64,000 nt of DNA from Prorocentrum cordatum. Taxonomy: Eukaryota; Sar; Dinophyceae; Prorocentrales; Prorocentraceae. The stretch is from assembly GCA_963575745.1 (NCBI GenBank), contig CAUYUJ010016896.1:55001-119000 (forward strand), read 5' to 3'. Shown here piece by piece: positions 11,195 through 21,779 of this stretch (position 1 is the first letter of the stretch; every line of letters starts with the position of its first letter). The position numbers and the translations under genes are program-made. Under the pieces are notes generated by a model that did no database searches, was not told where the DNA came from, and was given only the letters and a program-made list of their open reading frames with translations.

Positions 11195-11904
11195 GAATAC
11201 GCTCTACCCACTGCGGTTGTAGCGAACGGGCGTAGGAGCTCGCCTTGATGTTGGTGCTGGCGAGGTGCCCACTGCGCGTCGCAGCTCGAAAAGCCAATTT
11301 GCCCCGCGCCTTGGGCAGGGCGCGCCGCGCCACCGACGCTGCCTCCTCCTTGGCCGCGCGCAGGGCTTCCACCGCAAAGCCGCGCCCCAGCGACCAGGCA
11401 CCCCCCTTCCAGGAGCGGGCCGTGCACCACCTGGGAAGAAACCTTCGCCCCCCCAACAAGCACAAGATATCGCGCCTTGCTGCCCTCCGCCAAAAGTCGC
11501 AGTTGCGCCTGTCGGTGTGTTTTCGTAATCCGCCCGAGGTCCGCGCTGCATTTGGCCGACGTTCTCGCGGCGCCCGTGGAGAGCCCGAAGTTGTCCTGCG
11601 CAGCACGGCTCGACGCCGTCCTGCAAGTAGGGCGTCGCGGCACCGCCAACTCCAGCTGCGCCTGCGCGAGGAAACTGGACCCTCGCGCGACCTGTGGATC
11701 CACCTTCCAGTCGCCACCAACGATGCCGGGGTGCTGCTGCCCTGCCATGGCGAGGCCCACCGCCATGGGGGTCTTCGCGCTGCGCATGCCCATGCCCTTC
11801 GCCGCGTGAAGATAGATGCTGGTGACGCTGATGGGCGGCCAACGCGGCAGATCCGCGACCGCGCGCTGCGCTCGGCCTGCGACCAGCTCCGCGCCGCAGG
11901 CGAT

Positions 11905-11956
11905 CCCAGGGGGGGGGGGGGGGGGGGGGCTTGCCCAAGGGGGGGGGGGGGGGGGC
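11905..11956. repeat. Duplicated poly-G / CTTGC unit
   Basis: Two G runs, of 21 and 17 bases, separated by CTTGCCCAA and followed by CTTGC. The run-plus-CTTGC unit is therefore tandemly duplicated. Runs this long are prone to length errors. Confidence 0.9.
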
Positions 11957-12016
11957 TTGCAACCCCCCTCCTCCTTAGCGCCGGCGCTGGGGCTGGCGGC
12001 GACTGCGGGGGCGCAG

Positions 12017-12600
12017 CGACTATTGCCACCACTACCGCCACCACCACAACCACCACCACCACCGCCTCAACCCACCACCACCACCACCAACCCACCACGC
12101 AACCACCAACCCACCACGCAACCGCCGCCACCACCACAGCCGCCACCACCACAACCACCACAACTCACCATTACCAGCACCAGCACCAAAAAATCCACCA
12201 CCACTACCACCACCACCACTACAATCTACCACACCACCACCACCGCAATTTACCGCACCACCACCGCCACCGCCACAACCACCACCACCACCACCACCAC
12301 CACCAGCACCACCTCCACAAACGACTTCCACCACCACAAGCCCACCACCACCACCACAAACCAACGCCACACCACCACCACCACCACCACCACACCACCA
12401 AACCACCACCACAACCAACCACCACCACCACCCCCGCGAAACATCACCACGCCACCACCACACCGTCACCACCACCATCGCCACCACCAACCACCACAAC
12501 CACCACCACCACAACAAACCACCACACCACCACCACCACCACAACCACCACCACCGCCACCATCACCACCACAACCCACAGTCACCACCACCGCCGCCGC
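12017..12600 (+). repeat. CCA/CAC trinucleotide tract, about 580 bp
   Basis: An interrupted CCA repeat that keeps all three plus-strand frames open as His-, Thr- or Pro-rich polypeptide and the minus strand as Trp/Gly/Val. It lies inside LINE-B. The variant triplets (ACA, CGC, ACG) show it is not a recent pure expansion. Confidence 0.95.
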
Positions 12601-13299
12601 ACTCGTCGACGCCCCCCGCCGCCGCCCGCCGCCGCAGGCACTGGCGGCGCCGGCGCCGGCCCAGAAAATGAATTCGTCGCCCCCGCCGCCGCCGCCAGCC
12701 GCCGCCGACGCAAGCGCCGGCCCGTGGAGAGGGAGAAATGAAAAGTGCGGGGGGGGGGGGGGGGTCCGGTTCCAACCCCCCCCCTCCAAGCGACCACAGA
12801 ACGCGCTCTTTCTCACCTGGGTACGTCTGTCCTCGAAGCCCGACTCCTTCCCGCGCCAAAACTGCCGGCCCTGCTGATGGTAGGTGCCCCTATGTCGCGT
12901 GGCCTGGCATGATTGGACATTGCCGCCCATGAGCTGTGGACCGCGGGCTTAGGATCTCGAAGCCATCAATAGCGCGCCAAGTCTCTTTTGCCAAAATGAC
13001 CATTGCAGTAGACCGTCGAAGGCGCGCGTCATCTCAAGCAGCTCTGGAGTCTCCCGGGGCAGGGAACGCGGGCCATGTAGACGGAGCCCACCGACGCGCG
13101 GTCTAGCGTCACCCACCATTCCCGCCACCTGTGCGCACAGACCATTATGCGGTCTTGCGGTGCTTCGTGTTCTGCGTGCCAGTGACGGCCTACTCGAGCT
13201 GCTCCTTGGTCCAGATTGAGGGCTGCTGGCAGTTCTTGTGGAGCTGTTCCCAGAGCTGCTCGACATCCCCCTTGACCAGGGCCACGAACTGGACGTATT

Positions 13300-14300
13300 T
13301 TGCTCCGCGCTATTCAACGCGACCTTGGACGGGGCCCTCCTCCATGGGGGCAGTGTCTCTTGCTCCCTGTGGCTCCCCAACTTGCTGATCGTCTCCATCG
13401 CCATGATCAGGAACAGGAGTCGCAGCAGCCGCAGAGGCCAGCTTCTCCTCGACCTTCTTGCAAAATACCTCCCTGGTCTTCCCGAAGTGAAGGCTGGCCT
13501 TGAACGCCACCATCGCCTCCTTCGCCTCAGAAGCTTGGAACAACTCATCTTCGAAGCCGGACTCGATGATGTCCTCCGCCACGAAGCTGGCCAACTTCGC
13601 CTTCGCCGTCGGCTGTTCGCCACTCGCCTCCAGCTTGTCCGCTTTCAGCTTGGAGACCTCCACTTCAACACGCTGTGCCATGATGGCCTCCTGCTTATCA
13701 TGGATATTCTTGCTTCGGTGACACTCGCAAGATGCTCAAGCAAGCTCTTGAGGTCGCTCTCGTACGTGTCCAACTGCTGTCTGCACTTCGCCAGCTTCTG
13801 CATCCTGTTTGTTGGTGAAGGAGATGAAGTGGCCCACCGTCCTCCTCAACCTTGCTGCACTCCTTGAGACCCTTCTCATGGTATTTGATATTATCCTGCA
13901 AGGCGGTCTTCTGGTGGAGGCTGGATTTGTCGCCGTTTTGCTCCCCCTTGGGCCCAGCATTCGGCTTGGGCGCAGCTGCCGATGTCTTCTTGGCGAGCCC
14001 AGCCACATGCTGCGTGAGCGCCCGCATCTGCTCCTCGAGGCCGACGTACTCCTTGGACCACGGGGCGGGTTTGCGAACAAGCTGTCCTGAGGTAGCAGCA
14101 CCCGCCCCTGCAGGACGTCCCTGCCCTCCTTCGGCACGAAGGTCCCGATCCGCCAGCTTGACAGCATCGACCACGCGCCGCGGAGCCGACTTCCCTCAAG
14201 AACACGTGATGCGCGACGCCCAGTTGTTGGCCTTGCCGCAGGAGCAGCCCCAAAACGGCGTCCTGGGGCCCCGCAACACGCGCAGCTCGGGTGGCCAAGA
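13300..14300 (-). pseudogene. LINE-B ORF1-like protein
   Basis: The minus-strand frame near 14290-14200 reads FWGCSCGKANNWASRITCS, a zinc finger of the W-C-x-C...NWASR..C type that opens dinoflagellate LINE proteins. After a frameshift, VDAVKLADRDLRAEGGQG leads into LEEQMRALTQHVAGLAKKTS and DNIKYHEKGLKECSKVEEDG. Another frame (13681-13310) continues MAQRVEVEVSKLKADKLEAS and EDELFQASEAKEAMVAFKAS, again helical. The order zinc finger then coiled coil matches LINE-A ORF1. Confidence 0.6.
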
Positions 14301-14689
14301 ACTATCCTGCCTGGCCGCCTCGCCGCTCGCCACAAACGTTCCCGCAGCACGGGCGAAGGCTTGCCAGGCCAAGCGCGGAGGAGGGCGCGCTTCTCCGCAC
14401 GGCGCGAGCGCGCCCTGTGGTGCGACGCCGCCTCCAGCGGTGGCGTCGTGGGCACTGGTCCCAGCGCGCGATCGGGGAGGGACGCTCCCTCGCTTGCCTG
14501 GCAGGCACCCAGGTGGGGGGGATCCTCCTCGCGAGCCGAAGCTGGAGTCGGAGGAGGAAGAGGAAGAGGAGAAGAAGGACAGGGCGGAGGAAAACGAGGA
14601 GGCGAAGGTAGGGCAGCAGCACTCAGCTTGGGGCACCAGCCTGGTCTTCCACCGAGCGCGGGGCGGGGGAGGAGGACCCCCCCCGCTCG

Positions 14690-15000
14690 CGCGAAGGTCG
14701 TGAAAAGGAACGCGAGGTAACGAACGCTAGATAACGAACGCGAGATAACAAACGCTCGCCGTGCGCGCCACGCTTCCGCTCCATTCTCACTAAAGTACGC
14801 GAGATAGTAATACGAATGTTAATACGAATGGTAATAATCATAATGATAAGCATAATAATAACAGCAACAATAATAATACCAATAATATTAATCATAAGAG
14901 GAACAATCATAAGAATAATAAGACTGCTGAGAATAGATGAATAAACGAATACATAACCATAGTAATGCTAATAGTAATACGAGACAGAATAATATTAAGC
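14690..15000. repeat. AACG minisatellite followed by AT-rich trinucleotide tract
   Basis: First about 60 bp of a degenerate GAACGCGAGATAACGAACGC unit, then about 200 bp of AT-rich sequence made of AATA/ATAAT/ATCAT-like triplets. It is a sharp low-GC island in a high-GC window. No coding signal. Confidence 0.85.
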
Positions 15001-16290
15001 AAAACAAGGAGCACCGTGCCAACCAGCTGCTGTGCGAGGTCAACCGTGTAACGTGGAACGGCCGCAAAAGACGAAACACTGACTTGATCCCAGGGGCCGA
15101 GTAGGATCGGAAGAGAGGAGGCGATCACACATTGAGCTAGCGCGCTCCACACAAGATGATTCAGACAGCCCCCACTTCGCCACAAAACATTGTGCCACAC
15201 ATCTCTGCGTGCCCGCCCGGTGCCGCTGGGTACGCGCCCAGCCGCTGTGGCAACAGAAACGAGGAGAGGACGCAACCTGGAACCTTCTTACTCCGAGCGC
15301 GCACGTGGAGAAGCAAAGAGGCAGAAGGAGGGCACCATTACGATCAGCACCAGGGCCCCAAGCGTTGGAGACGTTGGGGCGACAGATTTTGCGTTTTGCA
15401 ACCGTGCGTCCTATGGGGGAGACACCTGCTTGAAACAGGCGCCAAACACAGCCAAGACCCACTCCATGGCGGGGGGGGGGGTGCGAGAGCCCGCGCCGAT
15501 CAGGAAACCAATGCATACAAAACGAGCACCGTGTGACGTGGCGGGGGGAAACACGGACGTGTCGTAAACTGTCCCAGCCAACGTGGAATACAATCCCACA
15601 GCCTGCGCACGCCGTGCACGTGCCACCAGACCCACCGTTCCGAATCCGTGTCGGATCCGCGTCGAGCCCACGCCAGATACGCATGGAGCCCGCGAAAAGA
15701 CACCAACTTTGAGGACAGGTGGTCCCGAGAAGATGCAACGTGGGCAATGTTGGTGCAAGTGCGGTGTTTCCTCGCGCGGGCATAGGTATGGACGCCGTCG
15801 CAGTCATGGAGAACGGTGATCACGGACTTGCCAGCGGGGCCAACGGACATGATCCCGCCGGCCCTTTGGGGCGTGAGGGGTTCAGCGGGTGTCCTTCGGG
15901 GACGGGTTTACCTTTGGGGACGGGTTTACCTTTCCCCCTAACCCCCTCCCCTGGGCCTGGACGGTGCACCCCACGACCGATTGGAGCGTCCAAGACGGCC
16001 CCCTTCTTTGACTTAACTCCTCCGAGATGGCCCCAAGACGGCCCCCAAGGCTCCAGGGAGTGCCGCAGGATGGCCCCAAGAGGCGCCTGGGAGGCCCCAA
16101 GAGGCCCCCAAGGTTCCCAAGAAGCTCCCCAGGCATCCCCGATGAGCCTGCAGAGGCCCCAAGCCGCTCCAAAAGGACCCTGGGGCCGCCCAGAGGCGCC
16201 CTAGACGCCACAAGAGAACTCCCAGAAGCCTTCGAGAGACATCCAAGACGACTCCGAGAAGAGGCCTCTGGTCGTTCTGCTCGTCATCCT
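15000..16290. other. Spacer, no gene recognised
   Basis: A 255-codon open minus-strand frame at 15807-15040 has many Cys and Trp but no family likeness and no codon pattern I can defend. From about 15900, 18-bp near-direct repeats (GGGGACGGGTTTACCTTT) lead into degenerate CCCAAGA/GGCCCC repeats to 16260. Similar degenerate repeats recur at 19610-19800 and 26590-26750. Confidence 0.5.
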
Positions 16291-16395
16291 CCTCCCTTCC
16301 TGCTCCTCCTCCTCCTCGTCCTCCTTCTCCCCCTCCTCTTCCTCATCCGCCCATGCCTCCTCCTCCTCCTCCTCCTCCTCCTCCTCCTCCTAGTG
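16290..16395. repeat. TCC trinucleotide tract
   Basis: Interrupted TCC on the plus strand, about 105 bp, pure at its right end. Confidence 0.9.
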
Positions 16396-16527
16396 GAGTA
16401 GACGGCTTCCCCAGCGCATTATTCCACTGCATGCCTCTCCACTTGTCTGATCAGGCCCAACTCGCCCGGACATCGTTTCTGGATGGGCTGGTGGTATGCC
16501 GCGAAGCCTCTAGAACAATGCCAGGTG

Positions 16528-16625
16528 CTGCCTGCTAGGGTTTCGAAGGGCCCCCTACCGCCCCACCCTTGACTCTGGGTTTCGAGGGGCCCCCACCGCC
16601 CCTGCTAGGGATTCGAAGGGTGCCC
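16528..16625. repeat. Short minisatellite, about three units
   Basis: A unit close to GGGTTTCGAAGGGCCCCCTA occurs three times with TCGAGG/TTCGAAGG variants, separated by CCGCCC stretches. Confidence 0.7.
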
Positions 16626-16859
16626 GGGCTGTTCGGGGGGACCGACGCCTCCCTGGCAGCAGCCAAGGCCCCCAACGCTCCCGAGATGGCCTCCGACACC
16701 TTCCCTTCAACATGCCCGAGCTCCAAGCTGCCCGAGCAGACTCAAACACAGCACGGGAGGCCCCCGAGAGGCCCTGGGAGAGGCCGCAAGACGCCCCACG
16801 GAGAAGAGACCCGCCTATTCCAATTCGCTTCAACACCATGTGTTGATTCATCATGCTCC

Positions 16860-17016
16860 AGGTCGGGCACGACCCCCTACAGGCGGATCTTGGAAACAGA
16901 TAGAACATAGTTTTAACAAAAAACTCAAAATCAAACAACAAATGGTGGGCAACTCGTCCCCTGACTATGTTTATACATTTTTGAATATTCCTCCTGAAGA
17001 GCAACATCCCCGACTT
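16860..17016. mobile_element. Mini-1 copy 1: short inverted-repeat element (diverged)
   Basis: Starts AGGTCGGGCACGACCCCCTA and ends with the inverted counterpart CAACATCCCCGACTT. The interior is AT-rich and non-coding, about 157 bp. It is related in its ends and size to the copies at 21612, 26861 and 50402 but is the most diverged. No target-site duplication is visible. Confidence 0.6.
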
Positions 17017-17170
17017 CGGAGGTTGGGGGGTGAGATCGGAGTGGAACGGAGACCCCCAACCGGGAAATCGTTTCGTTTCGTTCGTGTCGTGCGTGCGGGC
17101 GAGGCGAAGCTGCGTGGGCGCGCGAGAGGAATGAACCCGCCGTTGCTAGGGCGAAGTCCCCTCCACCCCG

Positions 17171-18675
17171 TCCGGCGGTGGCCCTCGGTGTCCCGCGGTG
17201 TCCCGTGGTGTCCCGTGAAGTCCGCCGTTGCTAGGGCGAAGTCAAGACAAATGATTCTCCCCAACACGCCCGTCCGGCGGTGGCTCGCGAGGTCCCGCGG
17301 TGTCCCGTGGTGTCCCGTTGAGTGAGATCGATAGTGAAATCGATAGTGAGATCGATATGGTGCCCCGAGGTGTCCCGTGGTGTCCCGTGGTGTCCCAAAA
17401 AGCGAGATCGATAGTGAGATCGATAGTGAGATCGACAGGTGTCCAGTGGTGTCCCAAAATGTGAGATCGATAGTGAGATCGATACTGAGATCGACAGGTG
17501 TCCCGAGGTGTCCCGTGAAGTCCAATTGAGTGAGATCGATAGTGAGCTCGATAGTGAAATCGATGTGGTGTCCCGAGGTGTCCCGTGGTGTCCTCTGGTG
17601 TCCCGTTGAGTGAGATCGATAGTGAGATCGATAGTGAGACCGATGGTGAGACCGATAGTGAGATCGAAAGGTGGCCGGCGGTGTCCCGTAGTGGCCCGTG
17701 GTGTCCCGTGGTGTCCCGTTGAGCGAGATCGATAGTGAGATCGATAGTGAGATCGACAAGTGTCCCGTGGTGTCCCATGGTGTCCCTTGCCTGTGGTGTC
17801 CCGTTGAATGAGATCGATAGTGAAATCGATAGTGAGATCGATCGTGAGATCGATAGTGAGATCGATATGGTGCCCCGAGGTGTCCCGTGGTGTCCCAAAA
17901 AGTGAGATGGATAATGAGATCGATAGTGAGATCGACAGGTGTCACGTGGTGTCCCTAACAGTGAGATCGATAGTGAGATCGATACTGAGATCGACAGGTG
18001 TCCCATGGTGTCCCATGAAGTCCAATTGAGTGAGATGGATAGTGAGCTCGATAGTTAGATCGATAGTGAAACCGATAGTGAGATCGAAAGGTGGCCGGCG
18101 GTGTCCCGTAGTGGCCCGTGGTGTCCCGTGGTGTCCCGTTGAGCGAGATCGATAGTGAGATCGATAGTGAGATCGACAAGTGTCCCGTGGTGTCCCATGG
18201 TGTCCCTTGCCTGTGGTGTCCCGTTGAATGAGATCGATAGTGAAATCGATAGTGAGATCGATCGTGAGATCGATAGTGAGATCGATATGGTGCCCCGAGG
18301 TGTCCCGTGGTGTCCCAAAAAGTGAGATGGATAATGAGATCGATAGTGAGATCGACAGGTGTCACGTGGTGTCCCTAACAGTGAGATCGATAGTGAGATC
18401 GATACTGAGATCGACAGGTGTCCCATGGTGTCCCATGAAGTCCAATTGAGTGAGATGGATAGTGAGCTCGATAGTTAGATCGATAGTGAAACCGATAGTG
18501 AGATCGAGAGGTGGCCCGTGGTGTCCCGTAGTGGCCCGTGGTGGCCCGTGGTGTCCCGTTGAGTGAGATCGATAGTGAGATCGATAGTGAGATGGACAAG
18601 TGTCCCGTGGTGTCCCATGGTGTCCCATGGTATCCCGTGGTGTCCCGTTGAGTGAGATCGATCGTGAAATCGATG
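17171..18675. repeat. Composite satellite of 12-mer and 10-mer blocks
   Basis: Two unrelated short units alternate. Blocks of the 12-mer AGTGAGATCGAT (a ClaI-type ATCGAT core) alternate with blocks of the 10-mer GTGTCCCGTG. Together they form roughly 60-100-bp composite modules. On top of this, 17651-18087 is identical to 18071-18507, a 420-bp step that points to a recent unequal exchange (or an assembly duplication). The array keeps minus-strand frames open (repeating RSHYRSHYRSH and GHHGTPRDT), but nothing suggests translation. Confidence 0.95.
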
Positions 18676-19160
18676 GAGTCAGATGTTGGTTCCCCCCCTC
18701 CTTTTCACCCGAAGGGTGGTCATATAGGTAACACCATGTTCATATGTTCACCATGCTTTTCGGCTCCGGATGGCGCCCAGAATGCCCAAGGCGGCTCGGA
18801 GCGGCCCCAGATCCCAAGCCTCGCAAGACCGCTCAACGGGACTCGAAGCGCCCCAGAGGCAAGGGCTCCCAACTTCGCGCTCTCGCGCTGCGCGAAGCGC
18901 GAACAACTTCGCGCTCTCGCGCCGCCTCCCAGGGGAGAAGAGGAGGACGAGGAGGATGATAAGGATGAGGAGGATGAGGACGAGGAGGATGAGGAGGTTG
19001 AGGATGAGGAGGATGAGGAGGGGGAGGAGGGGGAGTTGGAGGAGGAGGAGGAGCCCTGTGGTGCGTGTGCGCGCGGGCCTCGTGGCGCCCTCTGGGGCCA
19101 TTGTGCGCCGCGGCGCTCCCGGTTGGGCCGCTCCCGTCCCGCCCAGGAGGGACTTGCACA
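18676..19160. other. Spacer with purine-rich tract
   Basis: GC-rich sequence without a recognisable gene. About 18940-19055 is an interrupted GAGGA/GATGAGGA tract. A CGCGCTCTCGCGC motif is repeated at 18875-18930. Confidence 0.5.
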
Positions 19161-19290
19161 GGAAAGCGGATCCTGGTGTGTACGGATTCCTGGTGCATAC
19201 GTGTCTCGTTATTGTTGTTCCCCCGGGAAGCGGGGGAAACAATTTACACCACACCACCCCGACGGCATCCCCGACCCTCAAGAAGTCATG
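19152..19290 (+). repeat. Dispersed repeat R1, copy 1 (empty site for Mini-1)
   Basis: Begins CTTGCACAGGAAAGCGGATC and runs through a TTCCCCCGGGAAGCGGGGGAA-like hairpin to CCCCGACCCTCAA. It is homologous to 50384-50720. Here GGAAAGCG (19161-19168) is uninterrupted; in the other copy a Mini-1 element splits exactly this site. No protein likeness. Confidence 0.8.
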
Positions 19291-20530
19291 GGACGGAAAA
19301 CAGTGCGACAAGAAGACCCCAAGGCCAGAACAACAGCAACAACAAAAACAACGACGACGACAACAACAACGACAACGACGACGACGACAACAGTAACAGC
19401 AACAGCAACACCAGCAGAACCAGCAACAACAACACCACTCTTGCGGCGGAAGACCCAGCCAGCGTTATGCGGCCACGAGGGGGGGCTGCGAGGAGGGGCC
19501 ATGCTGGGAAGCGCCATGATGGGCCACCGCTGTTGGGGCCCCGGGATCCCTCGCCAGGCGATAGACAGAATCGAATCGACAGACCCCCCCTCACAAACCC
19601 TCCCGACCGACCCCAAGAAGACTCCAGAGGCCCCAAGGAGGACCCGGAGACTGCCTAAGAGGGCCCTAAGACTGACCAAGACTACCCAAAAGTTCTGCAA
19701 GACAGCCAAAGAGGCCCTGGGGAGGTCCCGAAGAGAGGCCCAAGATGGAGGACTCACAAGGACTCGGGAACACTCACCCACCAGATGGCCACTCAGACCC
19801 CCAGCGTGCCGCAAGCCTCCAAGAAGCCCGAATCTCCCCCCCCCCACCCCAAAGCCCCCAAAAATCATGAAAAAACTACAAGAGGCCTCCACAAAGTCCC
19901 GCAACAGACGCGGAGGAAAAGAAAACCGGACCAACAGAAACCACGCGCAGGCAGCACGAGGGGAATCGGCAAAAAAGACACGGCATCGGAAGCCGCACAT
20001 ATTCTCTTTTGGGGCATTGCGGCATGGCGAAGGCTTCTGGAACCAAATACACCGAACCCTGAACGGAAGACCAACTCCAAGAAACACAATACTGCACATC
20101 AACAGGAGCGAGTTCTGGCCACGTGAACGAGATAAGCAAGGAGTGCTGGGCTGGAACGGTGGCAGAACTTGCCGCATGCACCTGAATGCTCAACACGCAG
20201 GGGCAACTCTTCACGAGGACGACGAGGTTTGCAGGCACTCCAGGATCCGAGTACTGTAATCGAGAACATCACCGCACAAGAACATAAAAGCTTTGAAAAT
20301 GCTGCCTGCAAGATGACAATCTCGAGTGCCCGATGCATCGAATTGGAAAGGCGCCGGGATGCACAGGCCCCGAGCGGCGTTTAGATATATGAATCGGCGT
20401 GCCGTCCCTGCGGGCTGCCAGGGCCCGAGCAGCTTCGAAAAATAAAAAACGGTGAGGCTGGCGGCCTCAACAAGTTCATGGCGACGTGCACTTCGAGGGA
20501 CTACCAAACATTAGCAAGCTGATCCATACA
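19291..20530. other. Spacer with CAA/ACG-rich tract
   Basis: About 19323-19440 is a CAA/ACA/ACG trinucleotide tract. The rest is degenerate CCAAGA-type repeat up to about 19900, followed by sequence with no recognisable gene. Open frames of up to 535 codons on the plus strand here begin in the satellite and have no domain. Confidence 0.5.
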
Positions 20531-21213
20531 TTACATCGTGTACTGGGACGCCACGACTTGGATGATCTTCATGCTGGTATGAAACTCGTCGCGGTCGCTC
20601 ATGTCCTTGAAAACGAGGCAGTGCGCCGATTCCTCCGAGCCCTCCCCGAAAACCAGCAGGAGGCACTCCTTGGTCGCGTGGGCCAACCGTGGCACCCTCT
20701 TCTTGAAGGCCTCGCCCTTCAGGGTGGACTTCAGGCCCTTCAGGCTGAACTCCTGCTCACGGGCCAGCGCGGTCTGGAGGGTCAGCGTGGTCGCCGTCTC
20801 GTCGATCCTGAGCAAGCACTGGGACAGCAGCAGGCTCTCCATGTCGCAGAGGTGAACGCCCATGCCCTTCTGGGCCTTCCCGACGAAGATGCGCACCTGC
20901 GCGTTCAGGCGCCCCTCGCTGGTCTGCGCCGCGTCCCTCTCGGAAGCCCAGAAGCGGAGCCTGGGGGAGGCCTGGACGGGGCTGTCTGCCCAGCCAGCCG
21001 GCGATGCATCGATTCCCCGTTGGAAGTCGCACAGAATAGGATGCTCCATGAACCCAATCCAAGGGGCGCCAGCGCCGATCTGGCAATCTCCAGAAACCTC
21101 GGCCCTGTGCGGGTTCCACCGCGGGAAATACTCCTCGGTCGTCACTTGCCGACTCCTGGGCTCGCCGACGTCGGTGTTCAAGTCGCGCTCCCCCGTGGAT
21201 TCCGACGACTCGC
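20531..21213 (-). CDS. 3' exon of a gene with a C-terminal PH-like domain
   Basis: The minus-strand frame ends in QVVASQYTM and a TAA at about 20531. The last 125 residues look like genuine protein with the alternating pattern of a pleckstrin-homology fold: VRIFVGKAQKGMGV, then CLLRIDETATTLTLQTALA, the FSLKGLKSTLKGEAF strand pair, ECLLLVFGEGS, and finally CLVFKDMSDRDEFHTSMKII as the C-terminal helix. PH domains bind phosphoinositides or partner proteins at membranes. This is a fold-level guess, not a named family. The residues before about 20910 are less convincing and may include intron. A plausible acceptor, CTCGCAG|GC after a TTTTTCTTCTTCTAC tract, lies at about 21213. Earlier exons are not identified. 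Confidence 0.55.
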
Positions 21214-21243
21214 CTGCGAGCTTCCGTAGAAGAAGAAAAACGT

Positions 21244-21408
21244 GCATAAACATGAACTTGTGGCGCTCCGCGCGTTTTCTGGATCTGCGCTGGACCCCAG
21301 TCTCTGGCTCGCGGAGCATGCCAGGGGCGGCGCTGGAGGCGCCACCAAGGGGGGCCCAGCGCGGATCCAAGAAATCCGCGCGGAGCGCCCAAAAGTTCAT
21401 GTTTATGC
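21244..21408. repeat. Fold-back element with ~60-bp inverted arms
   Basis: The left arm starts GCATAAACATGAACTT and the right arm ends AAGTTCATGTTTATGC. The inner arms pair imperfectly over about 60 bp, with a roughly 40-bp spacer. Both arms share a GGCGCTCCGCGCG core and a TGGATC-GCGCTGG core. The element lies just upstream (minus strand) of the proposed splice acceptor of the PH-like gene, so it would be intronic. Short A-rich flanks on each side are similar, but no clean duplication is visible. Confidence 0.85.
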
Positions 21409-21611
21409 CCTTTTTTGTTCGTCGATTATGGGACATCCTTTCGAACTGCCTGCCGGATGTTTCTCTGGAGTCTGGCAGTGCGACACCAGGACCATCCTCT
21501 CTGCCCAGCACGGCTTGAGTCTGTACCACCTCCGCGCGTGCGGCAGGCACCGCGGCGCAGCAACACGCCAACATCCCCTTCGTCCCCCCTGCGTGTACTG
21601 ATGGGCTACGG

Positions 21612-21771
21612 TTAGGTCGGGCGTGTCCTCCTGCAGGCGTTATTGGGAGGAAGAACCTCAAATAGTCAAGCAAGATGCCAAACATAATATCAAAGTTGAC
21701 AGAACAAACTGTCAACATACTTGTTCTGCCTGTTGCTGGGCAACCCCTGTAGAGGGACACGCCCGCCTTGA
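21612..21771. mobile_element. Mini-1 copy 2, flanked by 8-bp direct repeat
   Basis: The element starts TTAGGTCGGGCGTGTCC and ends with GGACACGCCCGCCTTGA, the near-perfect inverse. It is flanked by GGCTACGG at 21604-21611 and again at 21772-21779. The 160-bp interior is AT-rich and holds no coding frame, so it depends on another transposase. An 8-bp duplication is typical of hAT elements, but the end sequence does not settle the superfamily. Confidence 0.85.
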
Positions 21772-21779
21772 GGCTACGG

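Larger units (their letters stand above)
11191..13130 (-). pseudogene. LINE-B endonuclease region, split by repeat expansion
   Basis: The minus-strand frame at 11793-11191 reads VGLAMAGQQHPGIVGGDWKV. GGDWK stands for the GDWN/GDFN motif of AP-type endonucleases (about 11696-11729). It is followed by QAQLELAVPRRP and a long helical linker. N-terminal endonuclease motifs are not visible: the sequence towards the ORF1 side (11905-12770) is poly-G, CCA repeat and GC-rich filler. Either the repeats expanded inside the domain or they replaced part of it. Confidence 0.55.
7532..14300 (-). mobile_element. LINE-B: non-LTR retrotransposon, decayed and expanded by simple repeats
   Basis: A second LINE in the same orientation and with the same plan as LINE-A: ORF1 with an NNWASR zinc finger, coiled coil, endonuclease, RT, Cys knuckle, RNase H and Cys-rich tail ending in EQRMAAL. 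It is more decayed than LINE-A, with many frameshifts and an altered RT active site. A poly-G/CCA-repeat block (about 11905-12770) splits the endonuclease region. Protein similarity to LINE-A is clear in motif A, in the PATQ...RM block and in the C-terminus, but not high, so the two are old relatives rather than recent copies. Confidence 0.83.

Noticed and set aside
11245-12741. 498-codon plus-strand frame
   Set aside because: Antisense to LINE-B; its second half is the CCA tract read as His/Thr.
15095-15125. GATCGGAAGAG resembling a sequencing adaptor
   Set aside because: Only 11 bases match and the following bases do not continue the adaptor; a chance match is likely.
16971-17945. 324-codon minus-strand frame with RSHYRSH repeats
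   Set aside because: Generated by the composite satellite; neighbouring frames are also open.
17171-18675. Array as a CRISPR locus
   Set aside because: Units are contiguous with no unique spacers, and the DNA is eukaryotic.
18652-20259. 535-codon plus-strand frame
   Set aside because: Starts in the satellite and crosses R1 and simple repeats without any domain.
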